This document shows, one piece after another, positions 34,733 through 42,511 of a stretch of DNA of 64,000 nt. Each line of letters starts with the position of its first letter. Position 1 is the stretch's first letter. This stretch comes from Cellulomonas fimi (GTDB lineage Bacteria; Actinomycetota; Actinomycetes; Actinomycetales; Cellulomonadaceae): the NCBI RefSeq assembly GCF_012952065.1, contig NZ_JABCJJ010000001.1:62001-126000 (forward strand). Reading direction: 5' to 3'. Below the pieces are notes generated by a model that did no database searches, had not been told where the DNA came from, and saw nothing but the letters and a program-made list of their open reading frames with translations. A program made the translations under genes and the position numbers.

Positions 34733-35467
34733 ATGGACGCCTCGACGCGCGCCGTGTGCACCGCCGCGGCCGCCGCACTCGTCGCTGCCGCGGCGTACGT
34801 CGGCGAGCTGCCGCTCGTGAGCCTGGTCAGCGCGCTCACGCTCGTGTTCGCGATCGGGTGGCCGCGCCTGGCCGACCTGCCGGCGTCGCGCGGAGCGGTG
34901 GTGGTCCTCGTGCTCGCGTCCGCGGCAGCGATCGCGGCGGTCTACCGCACGGCCGGGGAGCCGTACCTGCGCGAGCTGCCGCTCGTGCTCGCGTTCTCGA
35001 TCGTGCTGGCGTTCGTCCGCGAGCTGGTGCGCCGGGACGGGCGCGAGCGTCTGGTCGAGTCCGTGTCGGGCGTCGTCGCCGGCGTGCTCGTGGCCGTGTC
35101 GGTCGTCGGCTGGGTCGCGGCCGGGCGGACCGCCGGCGGCGTGCCGCTCGTGGTGACGGGCGCGATCGCGCTGGCGGTCGCGTCCGCGGTGTCGGCGCTG
35201 CCGGCGGCGGGCTGGACCGGTGTGCTGCTCACGCTGGCGGCGGGTGCCGGCGCCGGCGCCGGCGCCGGTCTGCTGGTGCCCGGGATCGAGCCGCAGGTCG
35301 GCGCTCTCATCGGGCTCGCGGTCGGGATCCTCGGCGCGACGCTGCACGAGCTGTTCGACCACCTCCCCTCGCTGCGCCGGCGGTGGGCGGCGGTGGCCGG
35401 CGTCGTGCTGCCCGTCTCGGTCACCGGGGTGCTGGTCTACGTCGTCGGCCGCGTCCTGGTCGGCTGA
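34733..35467 (+). CDS. Hypothetical multi-pass membrane protein divergent from glnR
   Basis: The protein has 244 residues from ATG 34733; the frame is also open to ATG 34634. At least seven hydrophobic segments can be followed, for example [64 protein letters not shown] and [22 protein letters not shown] charged loop [14 protein letters not shown] precedes the last helix. Membrane proteins of this general type are commonly found divergent from glnR in actinobacteria. Function unknown. Confidence 0.75.
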   Translation: MDASTRAVCTAAAAALVAAAAYVGELPLVSLVSALTLVFAIGWPRLADLPASRGAVVVLVLASAAAIAAVYRTAGEPYLRELPLVLAFSIVLAFVRELVRRDGRERLVESVSGVVAGVLVAVSVVGWVAAGRTAGGVPLVVTGAIALAVASAVSALPAAGWTGVLLTLAAGAGAGAGAGLLVPGIEPQVGALIGLAVGILGATLHELFDHLPSLRRRWAAVAGVVLPVSVTGVLVYVVGRVLVG

Positions 35468-35522
35468 GCCCCCGGCGTCGTCGGCGGCTGAGCCTCGGGC
35501 GTCGGCGGCGGCGTGCTGCGCC

Positions 35523-35894
35523 TCAGTAGACGAGCGCCTGCGCGCCCGGCGCGAGCGACTCCTCCACGAACACCGCCGAGCCCGCGATGCGGACGCCGGG
35601 GACCACTGCCTCGGGCGTGATGCCGCGCCGCACCGCGCACTGGGTGCACACCGTGACCGTGCCCGACCCCAGCACCACCTCGAGCAGCTCCTGGAGCGGG
35701 GCCGCATGGGCGAGCGAGATGTCGCTGGTGCGGCCGGGGAGGGCGAGCCACGCGGCGTCGCCCGTGAGCCACAGGCTCACCTCGACACCGGCGGCCACCG
35801 CCGTGGCGGCGACCGTGAAGGCCTGGTTGCAGGCCTCGGGCCGGTCGGCGCCGGACGTCGTCTTGACCACGAGGGACCGCGCTGCGCTGCTCAC
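35523..35894 (-). CDS. DsrE/DsrF-family protein
   Basis: The protein has 123 residues with the DsrE Rossmann-like fold. It starts SLVVKTTSGADRPEACNQAF, has VSLWLTGDAAWLAL in the middle, and ends with VTVCTQCAVRRGI. The CTQC pair could take part in sulfur relay as in DsrEFH and TusBCD, but no partners are present. GTG 35894 fits a TACGCT -10 box 6 nt upstream. It is divergent from the small membrane protein and nitrobindin genes. Confidence 0.85.
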   Translation of the reverse strand: MSSAARSLVVKTTSGADRPEACNQAFTVAATAVAAGVEVSLWLTGDAAWLALPGRTSDISLAHAAPLQELLEVVLGSGTVTVCTQCAVRRGITPEAVVPGVRIAGSAVFVEESLAPGAQALVY

Positions 35895-35900
35895 GGCGTC

Positions 35901-35906
35901 AGCGTA
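35901..35906 (-). promoter_or_regulatory. Leaderless -10 box of the dsrE-like gene
   Basis: On the - strand TACGCT is followed by 6 nt and GTG 35894. Confidence 0.55.
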
Positions 35907-35921
35907 GGTCCCGTGCGTCGT

Positions 35922-35927
35922 TAGGAT
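35922..35927 (+). promoter_or_regulatory. Leaderless -10 box of the small membrane protein gene
   Basis: TAGGAT is followed by 6 nt and ATG 35934. It lies back to back with the dsrE-like promoter. Confidence 0.6.
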
Positions 35928-35933
35928 CGGCAC

Positions 35934-36041
35934 ATGGATGCGCTCGAGGTGTTCTTCATCGGACTGCTGGTGCTGGCGACCGTGGCGATCGGCGGCATCG
36001 CCGGGCTGGTGGTCTTCCGGCTCTTCAAGGGCCAGCGCTGA
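35934..36041 (+). CDS. Single-pass small membrane protein
   Basis: The protein has 35 residues: MDALEV, then one hydrophobic helix (FFIGLLVLATVAIGGIAGLV), then the positive tail FRLFKGQR. A TAGGAT box 6 nt upstream and the tidy ATG-to-TGA frame support a real gene. It lies 67 nt before the nitrobindin gene and is probably co-transcribed. Function unknown. Confidence 0.65.
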   Translation: MDALEVFFIGLLVLATVAIGGIAGLVVFRLFKGQR

Positions 36042-36108
36042 GGTAGCCGCTGGTCGCCGCTCGCTGGCGTCGCTCGAGGCGGGTCGACCGCCGATGGAGG
36101 TTCCGCAC

Positions 36109-36714
36109 ATGCCGTTCGCCGTTCCCGACGGACTCGCCCCCGAGGTGTACCCGCTGGCGTGGCTCGTGGGGCGGTGGCGTGGCGAGGGCGTCGTCGGCTA
36201 CCCGGGGATCGACGAGTCGGCGTTCATGCAGGACGTCGAGTTCAGCCACGACGGCGGCCCGTACCTGCGCTACAGCTCGACGATGCGGCTCGTCGTCGTG
36301 CCCGACGACCCGGCCGCGCTCGTCGACGGGGTGATCCGCGAGACCAAGGGCGGCGTCGTCCACGAGAGCGCCGCCGACGACGCCGGTCCCGTGTGGGCGA
36401 CCGAGTCCGGGTACTGGCGCATCTCGTCCGAGCGCCCCGACGACCTGCCCGCCGACCACCACCCGGTCGAGGTGCTGCTCGCCGACCCGGCCGGCCACCT
36501 GTCGCTCTACGTCGGCTCGGCCGGCAACGGGCGCATCGACCTCGTGAGCGACCTGGTCGCGCGGACCGTGTCCGCGGCCGAGGTCTCCGCCGGGACGCGG
36601 CTGTACGGGCTCGTGCAGGGTGAGCTCATGTGGGCGTGGGACCTCGCGGCGTTCGGCAAGCCGCTGCAGAGCTACGCGTCGGCCCGGCTGGCGCGACTGG
36701 AGGGACCGCAATGA
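36109..36714 (+). CDS. Nitrobindin-family heme/fatty-acid-binding-like protein
   Basis: The protein has 201 residues. GRWRGEG near the N-terminus is the GxWxGxG signature of nitrobindins (DUF1794), and a ten-stranded barrel is expected from the alternating pattern. Late FVL-type residues and GLVQGELMWAWDLAAFG complete the fold. Family members bind heme b and isomerise peroxynitrite or sense NO. The expected proximal His near the C-terminus is not obvious in this copy. GGAGG 9 nt before ATG 36109 favours that start over ATG 36094. The stop overlaps the next gene (ATGA). Confidence 0.85.
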   Translation: MPFAVPDGLAPEVYPLAWLVGRWRGEGVVGYPGIDESAFMQDVEFSHDGGPYLRYSSTMRLVVVPDDPAALVDGVIRETKGGVVHESAADDAGPVWATESGYWRISSERPDDLPADHHPVEVLLADPAGHLSLYVGSAGNGRIDLVSDLVARTVSAAEVSAGTRLYGLVQGELMWAWDLAAFGKPLQSYASARLARLEGPQ

Positions 36715-37874
36715 ATCCGCCGACACCCGTGACGACGCCGAGCCCGACGCCGACCCCGACCCGCAGCCCGCTGCTCTCGCGGCGCGGCGCCGTCGCGGCC
36801 GCCGGGCCCGACGCCGGTGTCGCCTGGCACTACGGCGACCCCACCGCAGAGCAGCGCGCGCTGCGGGCCGGCGGCGCGGTCGCCGACCTCTCGCACCACG
36901 GCGTCGTCCGCGTGACCGGGCCGGACCGGCTCACGTGGCTGCACTCGATCACGTCGCAGGACCTCGCGACCCTCGCGCCCCGCACCTCGACCGAGCTCCT
37001 CGTGCTCAGCCCGCAGGGGCACGTCGAGCACGCGGCGGGCGTGGTCGACGACGGCGAGGCGACCTGGCTGGTGACCGAGGGCACCCGGGCGGCAGCGCTC
37101 GCCGGTTGGCTCGACCGCATGAGGTTCATGCTGCGCGTCGAGGTCGCGGACGTGTCGGCCGAGTACGCGGTGCTCGGGGAGCCGGTCGACGCCGAGGGCG
37201 GCGACGACGAACCCGTCACGTGGCGCGACCCGTGGCCGCGCACGCTCCCTGGCGGGACGCGCTACGGCGTGGACGACGCCGCGCACCCGGGCGCCGAGCG
37301 GCCGTGGCGGCTGGTCCTGGTGCCGCGCGGCGGGCTCGCGGCGGCGGTCGCCGAGCGGGAGGCCGCCGGCTGGCGGGTCGTCGGGACGTGGGCCACCGAG
37401 GCCGCGCGCGTGGAGGCATGGCGTCCGCGCCTCGCGACCGAGGTCGACCACCGCTCGATCCCGCACGAGCTGGACTGGCTGCGGACCGCCGTCCACCTGC
37501 ACAAGGGCTGCTACCGGGGGCAGGAGACGATCGCGCGGGTGCACAACATGGGGCGCCCGCCGCGACGCCTGGTGATGCTCCACCTCGACGGGTCCGGGCA
37601 CCTGCTCCCGGTCCCGGGCGCCGAGGTGCGCGACGGTGAGCGCGCTGTCGGCACCGTGACCTCGGTCGCGCGGCACCACGAGTTGGGCCCGATCGCGCTC
37701 GCGGTCGTCAAGCGCAGCACACCCACGGACGTCGACCTCGAGGTCGAGTGCGAGGGCGGCGGCGCCGTCGCTGCGGGCCAGGAGGTCGTCGTGCCGGGCG
37801 AGGGGGTGTCGGTGGACCGTCCGGCCCCGCGCGGCCCGGTCGCCCGAGGGTTGGGGCACCACCCGATGCTGTGA
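36711..37874 (+). CDS. ygfZ: YgfZ/GcvT-domain folate-dependent Fe-S repair protein
   Basis: The protein has 387 residues. The GcvT-like folate domain spans most of the protein, and HKGCYRGQE contains the invariant KGCY(T/R)GQE signature of YgfZ proteins. YgfZ supports assembly or repair of 4Fe-4S enzymes such as MiaB. The N-terminal Pro/Thr run (TPVTTPSPTPTPT) is low complexity. The gene is coupled to nitrobindin by ATGA. A 17-bp repeat array starts 9 bases after its stop. Confidence 0.95.
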   Translation: MNPPTPVTTPSPTPTPTRSPLLSRRGAVAAAGPDAGVAWHYGDPTAEQRALRAGGAVADLSHHGVVRVTGPDRLTWLHSITSQDLATLAPRTSTELLVLSPQGHVEHAAGVVDDGEATWLVTEGTRAAALAGWLDRMRFMLRVEVADVSAEYAVLGEPVDAEGGDDEPVTWRDPWPRTLPGGTRYGVDDAAHPGAERPWRLVLVPRGGLAAAVAEREAAGWRVVGTWATEAARVEAWRPRLATEVDHRSIPHELDWLRTAVHLHKGCYRGQETIARVHNMGRPPRRLVMLHLDGSGHLLPVPGAEVRDGERAVGTVTSVARHHELGPIALAVVKRSTPTDVDLEVECEGGGAVAAGQEVVVPGEGVSVDRPAPRGPVARGLGHHPML

Positions 37875-37882
37875 CCGCCGGT

Positions 37883-37990
37883 GTGACGGGCACCTCGCTG
37901 TGACGGGCACCTCGCTGTGACGGGTGCCTCGCTGTGACGGGCACCTCGCTGTGACGGGCACCTCGCTGTGACGGGTGCCTCGCTGTGACG
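37883..37990. repeat. Six copies of a 17-bp tandem repeat reaching the next start codon
   Basis: GTGACGGG(C/T)(A/G)CCTCGCT is repeated at 37883, 37900, 37917, 37934, 37951 and 37968. A seventh partial copy (GTGACGGA) provides the GTG start of the FUSC gene at 37985. Because 17 is not a multiple of 3, successive GTGs fall in different frames. Confidence 0.95.
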
Positions 37991-39103
37991 GACGACACCG
38001 CGCGTCGCCGCCCGCGCCGAGACCGGGCCCGGGTCGTCCTGCGCGCGCGGGCGCGACAGGGGTGGACCCGCGTCCGCTCGTCGTTCGTCCCGCTGCTCCA
38101 GGCCAGCCTGGCCGCCGGCGTGGCGTTCGCCATCGCGCGGTACGGGCTCGGGCACCCGTACCCCTTCTTCGCCCCGGTGTCGGCGTTCGTCGCCCTGGGG
38201 TTCAGTCCGGACCGTCAGGTGCGTCGCGTCGCCGAGCTGGCGATCGGTGTCGCCGTCGGCGTCGCGCTCGGGGACGTCGTCGTCCACGTCATCGGGTCGG
38301 GCTGGTGGCAGGTGTCCGTCGTGCTGCTCGTGGCCGCGCTCGCGGGCCGGTTCATCGACCGGGGGGCGCTGCTCACCACCCAGGCGGGCGTCCAGGCGAT
38401 CGTGATCATCGGTCTGCCGGCCTCGATGATCACCGACGGGGCCGTCGGGCGGTGGATGGACGCGCTCGTCGGCGGCGCGGTCGCCTTGCTCGTCGCGACC
38501 CTGGGGACGACCGACCCCCGGCCGCGCACGCGCGAAGCGGCGCGCGAGGCGATGCGCGCGCTCGCGGCGCTGCTCGGGACGCTCGCCGAGGCGCTGCGGA
38601 CCGACACGCGGGCCGACGCCGAGGAGGCGCTGCTGCAGGGCCGCGCCGCCGAGCCCGAGTTCGCCGAGTGGCGGTCGAGCGCCCAGGGCGCGCGCGAGGC
38701 GGCACGCGTGTCACCGGGGTGGATGCGCCACGTCGACGAGCTGACCGCGCTCCAGGGCGCCGCGGCGCAGGCGGACCACGCGATGCGGAACGCGCGGGTC
38801 CTGGCGCGTCGCGCGGCCTCGGTGCTCGGCGAGGGCCGTGATCTCGTGATGCTCGCCGACGTGGTGCGTGAGCTCGCCGACGCGACCCAGGAGCTCGCCG
38901 TGGCGCTGGGCACGGGCAGCTCGATGCAGCGGGCGCGCACGGACCTGAACGGGATCGCCGCACGGATGGACCCGTTCCGGCTCGCGCCGGGGGACTGGCA
39001 GGCGCAGAGCCTCGTCCTGCTGCTGCGCTCGCTCGTCGTCGACCTGCTCGAGACGGCCGGTGTCGCGGCCGACGACGCGCGCGCGGCGCTCGTGGAGTTC
39101 TGA
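37985..39103 (+). CDS. FUSC-family aromatic acid exporter-like membrane protein
   Basis: The protein has 372 residues. The N-terminal half has about six hydrophobic segments (LLQASLAAGVAFAIA, FFAPVSAFVALGF, LAIGVAVGVALGDVVV and WWQVSVVLLVAALAG among them). The soluble half is helical, with repeated charged heptads (TREAAREAMRALAALLG). This is the FUSC/ArAE_1 design. Substrates are unknown. GTG 37985 lies within a tandem repeat and no ribosome site is visible, so expression may be atypical. Confidence 0.85.
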   Translation: MTDDTARRRPRRDRARVVLRARARQGWTRVRSSFVPLLQASLAAGVAFAIARYGLGHPYPFFAPVSAFVALGFSPDRQVRRVAELAIGVAVGVALGDVVVHVIGSGWWQVSVVLLVAALAGRFIDRGALLTTQAGVQAIVIIGLPASMITDGAVGRWMDALVGGAVALLVATLGTTDPRPRTREAAREAMRALAALLGTLAEALRTDTRADAEEALLQGRAAEPEFAEWRSSAQGAREAARVSPGWMRHVDELTALQGAAAQADHAMRNARVLARRAASVLGEGRDLVMLADVVRELADATQELAVALGTGSSMQRARTDLNGIAARMDPFRLAPGDWQAQSLVLLLRSLVVDLLETAGVAADDARAALVEF

Positions 39104-39156
39104 CCTCAGAGCTCGGACCCGGGCCCTCGGTCGGGCGCCGGGTCGTCGGGCTCCTG

Positions 39157-39162
39157 TATTTT
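39157..39162 (+). promoter_or_regulatory. Leaderless -10 box of the Phd/PIN pair
   Basis: TATTTT, one of the few AT-rich spots in the area, is followed by 6 nt and ATG 39169. Confidence 0.6.
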
Positions 39163-39168
39163 CGGCTC

Positions 39169-39429
39169 ATGGAGGTCTCCGTCAGCACCCTGCGAGCCGA
39201 GCTCAAGCAATGGATCGACGCGGCCCGGTCGGGTGAGGACGTGGTCATCACCGACCGTGGCATCCCCGTGGCGCGGCTGTCGGGGATCGCCTCGGCGGAC
39301 CTGCTGAGCAGGCTCCAGCGCGAGGGTCTCCTCGCACCGCCCGAGGGCCCGCGCGTCGCGGCGCACGTGCAGGACCGGCACGGCCCCGCCCAGGCCCTCT
39401 CGGGTCTCGCCCGCCGCCTGCGCCGCTGA
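39169..39429 (+). CDS. Phd/YefM-family antitoxin
   Basis: The protein has 86 residues. MEVSVSTLRAELKQWIDAAR followed by VVITDRGIPVARL is the Phd/YefM fold that binds operator DNA as a dimer. The C-terminal half is a disordered toxin-binding tail. The PIN gene follows after 10 nt. It should repress the pair and block the partner. Confidence 0.88.
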   Translation: MEVSVSTLRAELKQWIDAARSGEDVVITDRGIPVARLSGIASADLLSRLQREGLLAPPEGPRVAAHVQDRHGPAQALSGLARRLRR

Positions 39430-39439
39430 CGTCCGCCCG

Positions 39440-39859
39440 ATGGCTCTCGTCTACCTCCACCCCGGTGCGCTCGTGCGCCTCTGCATGCCCGCGGCGGGTG
39501 CCGGCATCGCGGCCGCCATGTGGGACGGCGCCGACACGGTCGCGACCTCGCGGCTCGCCGACGTCGAGGTGCGCGCCGTGCTGGCGGGCGGCCTGCGGAT
39601 GGGCCGCCTGGACGACGCCGCGCACACGCGGGCGTGCGAGCGATGGGAGCGGCTGTGGCGGGGGGTGTGGACCGTCGAGCTGCGCAGCGAGGTGACCGAA
39701 CGGGCGGCCGAGCTGGTCGGGCTGCACCCGCTGCGCGCGAGCGACGCCGTGCACCTCGCGAGCGCGCTCGTGCTGTCGAGCCCGGACCTCGCGGTGCTGA
39801 GCTGGGACACGCCGTTCACGGAAGCCGCGCGGGCCGAGGGGCTGCGGGTCGTGCCGTGA
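39440..39859 (+). CDS. PIN-domain protein with altered first acidic residue
   Basis: The protein has 139 residues, paired with the Phd-type antitoxin, so a VapC-like toxin by context. The usual start YLDTSALVKL reads YLHPGALVRL here, so the first catalytic Asp is His7. The other acidic residues remain: Glu in ADVEVRAVL, Asp in RASDAVHLASAL and Asp in LSWDTPFTEAA. The change could weaken metal binding and RNase activity, or the His could substitute as ligand. There are no frameshifts. Confidence 0.8.
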   Translation: MALVYLHPGALVRLCMPAAGAGIAAAMWDGADTVATSRLADVEVRAVLAGGLRMGRLDDAAHTRACERWERLWRGVWTVELRSEVTERAAELVGLHPLRASDAVHLASALVLSSPDLAVLSWDTPFTEAARAEGLRVVP

Positions 39860-39873
39860 CAGGCGCGGTCTCG

Positions 39874-39879
39874 TAGGCT
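39874..39879 (+). promoter_or_regulatory. Leaderless -10 box of the DUF2516 gene
   Basis: TAGGCT is followed by 6 nt and GTG 39886. Confidence 0.6.
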
Positions 39880-39885
39880 CACGCC

Positions 39886-40245
39886 GTGATCGCCAGCGCT
39901 CAGATCCTCGTCTTCACCCTCTTCTACGTCGCCATCTTCGTGCTCGCCCTCTGGGCCCTGATCGACGCGGCCGTACGACCCGCCACCGCCTTCGTCAGCG
40001 CGGGCAAGCGGACCAAGCGGTTCTGGCTCGTGATCACGGGCGTCGCGACGGCGGTCTCGTTCGTCGCGCTGCCGCCGCCGCTGGGCATCGGGCAGCTCGG
40101 GTTCCTCGCGCTCCTCGGGGCGGTCGGCGCGATCGTCTACCTCGTCGACGTGCGTCCCGCGGTCGGGCCGTACTCGGGCGGTCGAGGTGGCCGCGGCGGG
40201 CGGGGTGGCCGCGGCGGGACCCCGCCCTCACGCGGCGGATGGTGA
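39886..40245 (+). CDS. DUF2516-family membrane protein
   Basis: The protein has 119 residues. Three hydrophobic segments are seen: ILVFTLFYVAIFVLALWALID, FWLVITGVATAVSFVAL and GFLALLGAVGAIVYLVDVRP. They are followed by a Gly/Arg tail (GGRGGRGGRGGRGG) written by a 9-bp repeat. DVRP before the tail is typical of DUF2516 proteins. Function unknown. The stop is immediately followed by a run of GGTGRCGGG repeats. Confidence 0.8.
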   Translation: MIASAQILVFTLFYVAIFVLALWALIDAAVRPATAFVSAGKRTKRFWLVITGVATAVSFVALPPPLGIGQLGFLALLGAVGAIVYLVDVRPAVGPYSGGRGGRGGRGGRGGTPPSRGGW

Positions 40246-40300
40246 CCGGCTGGTGACCGGCTGGTGGCGGGTTGGTGGCGGGTTGGTGGCGGGCTGGTGA
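40243..40300. repeat. 10/11-bp tandem repeats before the asparaginase gene
   Basis: CTGGTGACCGG and GTTGGTGGCGG units follow one another about five times between the DUF2516 stop and the likely asparaginase GTG at 40297. Several of them offer GTG codons. Confidence 0.75.
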
Positions 40301-41343
40301 CGGGAACGGCCGGCGGCGCCGCGAGCGGTCCGGACGTGGCGGCGCGTGCCGTCCCGCTCGTGCGCGTGGTCCGCGGGGGGCTCGTCGAGTCGGTCCATGC
40401 CGGCCACCTCGTCGTCCTTGGGCCCGACGGCGCGGTGCGGCTCGCGCTCGGCGACCCCGACGTCGTGCTCTGGGCGAGGTCGTCGCTCAAGCCGCTCCAG
40501 GCGGTCGCGATGCTGCGCGCGGGCCTCGACCTCGACGGCCCCGGGCTGGCGCTCGCGTGCGCGAGCCACTCGGGCGAGCCCGAGCACCTCGCCGGGGTCC
40601 GGGCGGTGCTCGCCGCCGCCGGGCTCGACGAGAGCGCGCTGCAGAACACGCCGGCGCTGCCGTACGGGTCCGAGGCCGCGCTCGCGTGGCAGGTCGCCGG
40701 CAACGGTCCGACCTCGCTCACCCAGAACTGCTCGGGCAAGCACGCGGCGATGCTCGCGACGTGCGTGGCGCGCGGGTGGAGCACCGCCGACCACCTCGCC
40801 GTCGACCATCCGCTCCAGCAGGCGATCCGCACGGAGCTCGGGCACCTGACCGGCGTCCCGGTCGCGCACGCGACCGTCGACGGGTGCGGCGCGCCGCTGT
40901 TCTCCACGACGCTCGTCGGCCTCGCCCGGGCCTTCGGCCGGATCGGTGCGGCGCCCGGCCGTGCGCCGGGGTCGGCGGAGGCCCGCGTGGCGCTGGCGAT
41001 GCGCGGCCACCCGGCGCTCGTCGGCGGGACCGGTCGCGACGTGACCCGCGCGATGACCGCGGCTCCGGGTCTCGTGGCGAAGGACGGCGCGGACGGCGTC
41101 TACGCGGCCGGCCTGCCCGACGGGGGAGCGCTGGCCCTCAAGGTCATGGACGGCGGCGACCGGCCGCGGGCCGCGCTGCTCGTCGCGGCGCTCGCGGTGG
41201 CAGGCGTCGCCTCGGACGCGCTGGACGCCGTCGGGCAGACGCCGGTGCTGGGCCATGGTCGGCCGGTCGGCGCCGTCGTCCCCGTGCTCGGCCCGCATGC
41301 GGCGAGGGAGCCGGCGGGGGAGCGAGCGGGGGGCGCCGCATGA
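40297..41343 (+). CDS. Asparaginase II family protein
   Basis: The protein has 348 residues. [29 protein letters not shown] and [11 protein letters not shown] are the conserved segments of the asparaginase II family (the R. etli AnsA type), which hydrolyses asparagine to aspartate and ammonia and is unrelated to the bacterial type I/II AnsB fold. GTG 40297 is the last plausible start within a GTG-rich repeat; 40264 is also open. The stop overlaps dtd (ATGA at 41340-41343). Confidence 0.9.
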   Translation: MTGTAGGAASGPDVAARAVPLVRVVRGGLVESVHAGHLVVLGPDGAVRLALGDPDVVLWARSSLKPLQAVAMLRAGLDLDGPGLALACASHSGEPEHLAGVRAVLAAAGLDESALQNTPALPYGSEAALAWQVAGNGPTSLTQNCSGKHAAMLATCVARGWSTADHLAVDHPLQQAIRTELGHLTGVPVAHATVDGCGAPLFSTTLVGLARAFGRIGAAPGRAPGSAEARVALAMRGHPALVGGTGRDVTRAMTAAPGLVAKDGADGVYAAGLPDGGALALKVMDGGDRPRAALLVAALAVAGVASDALDAVGQTPVLGHGRPVGAVVPVLGPHAAREPAGERAGGAA

Positions 41344-41765
41344 GGGCCGTGGTCCAGCGCGTCACGCGGGCGTCCGTCGTGGTCGACGGCGCGGTGGTCG
41401 GCGCCGTCGACCGGCCGGGCCTGGTCGTGCTCGTCGGGGCGACGCACGACGACGGCCCCGCACAGGTCGAGCTGATCGCCCGCAAGGTCGCCGAGCTGCG
41501 CATCCTGCGGGACGAGAGGTCGGCGGTGGACGCCGGTGCGCCCGTGCTCGTCGTCAGCCAGTTCACGCTCTACGCCGACACGCGCAAGGGCCGACGGCCG
41601 ACCTGGAACCGGGCCGCGCCGGGGCCGGTCGCCGAGCCGCTCGTCGAGGCGGTGGTGACGGCCCTGCGTGACCGCGGGCTCGAGGTCGCGACCGGCGCGT
41701 TCGGGGCGGACATGGCGGTCGAGCTGGTCAACGACGGCCCGGTGACGATCCTCCTGGAGGCGTGA
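41340..41765 (+). CDS. dtd: D-aminoacyl-tRNA deacylase
   Basis: The protein has 141 residues, the standard Dtd length. [28 protein letters not shown] and NDGPVT (the cross-subunit Gly-cisPro motif) are all present. It removes D-amino acids and glycine mischarged on tRNA. It is translationally coupled on both sides: to asparaginase by ATGA and to the macrodomain gene by GTGA. Confidence 0.97.
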   Translation: MRAVVQRVTRASVVVDGAVVGAVDRPGLVVLVGATHDDGPAQVELIARKVAELRILRDERSAVDAGAPVLVVSQFTLYADTRKGRRPTWNRAAPGPVAEPLVEAVVTALRDRGLEVATGAFGADMAVELVNDGPVTILLEA

Positions 41766-42379
41766 GCGGCGTGAGCGGCGTGCGTGGTGCGACGGGGGCG
41801 GCGACGCGGATCGAGGCCGTGCGCGGCGACCTCACGCGCGAGCACGTCGACGCGATCGTCAACGCGGCCAACTCGTCGCTGCTCGGCGGCGGCGGGGTCG
41901 ACGGCGCGATCCACGCAGCCGCGGGACCGGAGCTGCTCGCCGCGTGCCGGGAGCTGCGCCGCACGCGGCTCCCGGGCGGACTGCCGGTCGGCGAGGCCGT
42001 CGCGACGGGTGCGGGGCGGCTGCCCGCGCGTTGGGTGGTCCACACCGTCGGCCCGAACCGGCACGCCGGTGAGACGGACCCCGCGCTCCTCAGCTCGTGC
42101 TTCACGCGCTCGCTCGACGTCGCTGCGCGGCTCGGCGCACGGTCGGTCGCGTTCCCGGCCGTGAGCGCGGGAGTCTACGGCTGGGACGTGCACGACGTCG
42201 CGCGGCTGGCGGTCGCCGCGGTCCGCGGCTGGGCTGCCACCCCCGCCCGGGCGGGCGACGACACCCCCGACGCCGTCGCGGCGGGCGAGCGCGCGGCGTC
42301 GGGCATCGGGCTCGTGCGCTTCGTGCTGTTCTCGGACGCGGCGCTCGCGGCGTTCGAGGAGGCGCTCGCGGCCGGGTGA
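41762..42379 (+). CDS. Macrodomain protein (ADP-ribose/O-acetyl-ADP-ribose hydrolase type)
   Basis: The protein has 205 residues. [19 protein letters not shown] is the MacroD-type catalytic loop and [13 protein letters not shown] the second phosphate-binding loop. Such enzymes remove ADP-ribose from proteins or hydrolyse O-acetyl-ADP-ribose. The GTG start overlaps the dtd stop. An insertion around [19 protein letters not shown] is unlike compact YmdB. Confidence 0.93.
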   Translation: MSGVSGVRGATGAATRIEAVRGDLTREHVDAIVNAANSSLLGGGGVDGAIHAAAGPELLAACRELRRTRLPGGLPVGEAVATGAGRLPARWVVHTVGPNRHAGETDPALLSSCFTRSLDVAARLGARSVAFPAVSAGVYGWDVHDVARLAVAAVRGWAATPARAGDDTPDAVAAGERAASGIGLVRFVLFSDAALAAFEEALAAG

Positions 42380-42402
42380 CGGCCGAGCGGGCGCCGGCGT
42401 CA

Positions 42403-42416
42403 CGCCTGCGGCGAAC
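42403..42416. promoter_or_regulatory. ClgR-type operator upstream of clpC
   Basis: CGCCTGCGGCGAAC is, on the opposite strand, GTTCGC-N5-GCG, the consensus reported for the Clp gene activator ClgR of Streptomyces. It lies about 30 nt before a TAGCCT -10 box (42445-42450) of clpC, a suitable place for activation. Confidence 0.5.
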
Positions 42417-42511
42417 ACAGGAGGTTCCGGCTGGTCCGGCCCGTTAGCCTGGAAACAGCCGTCACGGCCGGGCCCTCGATCCCGGCTGCACGTCGCTCGT
42501 GAGGAGTGCAC

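Noticed and set aside
37883-37990. CRISPR array or riboswitch
   Set aside because: These are 17-bp head-to-tail units without spacers and without conserved secondary structure.
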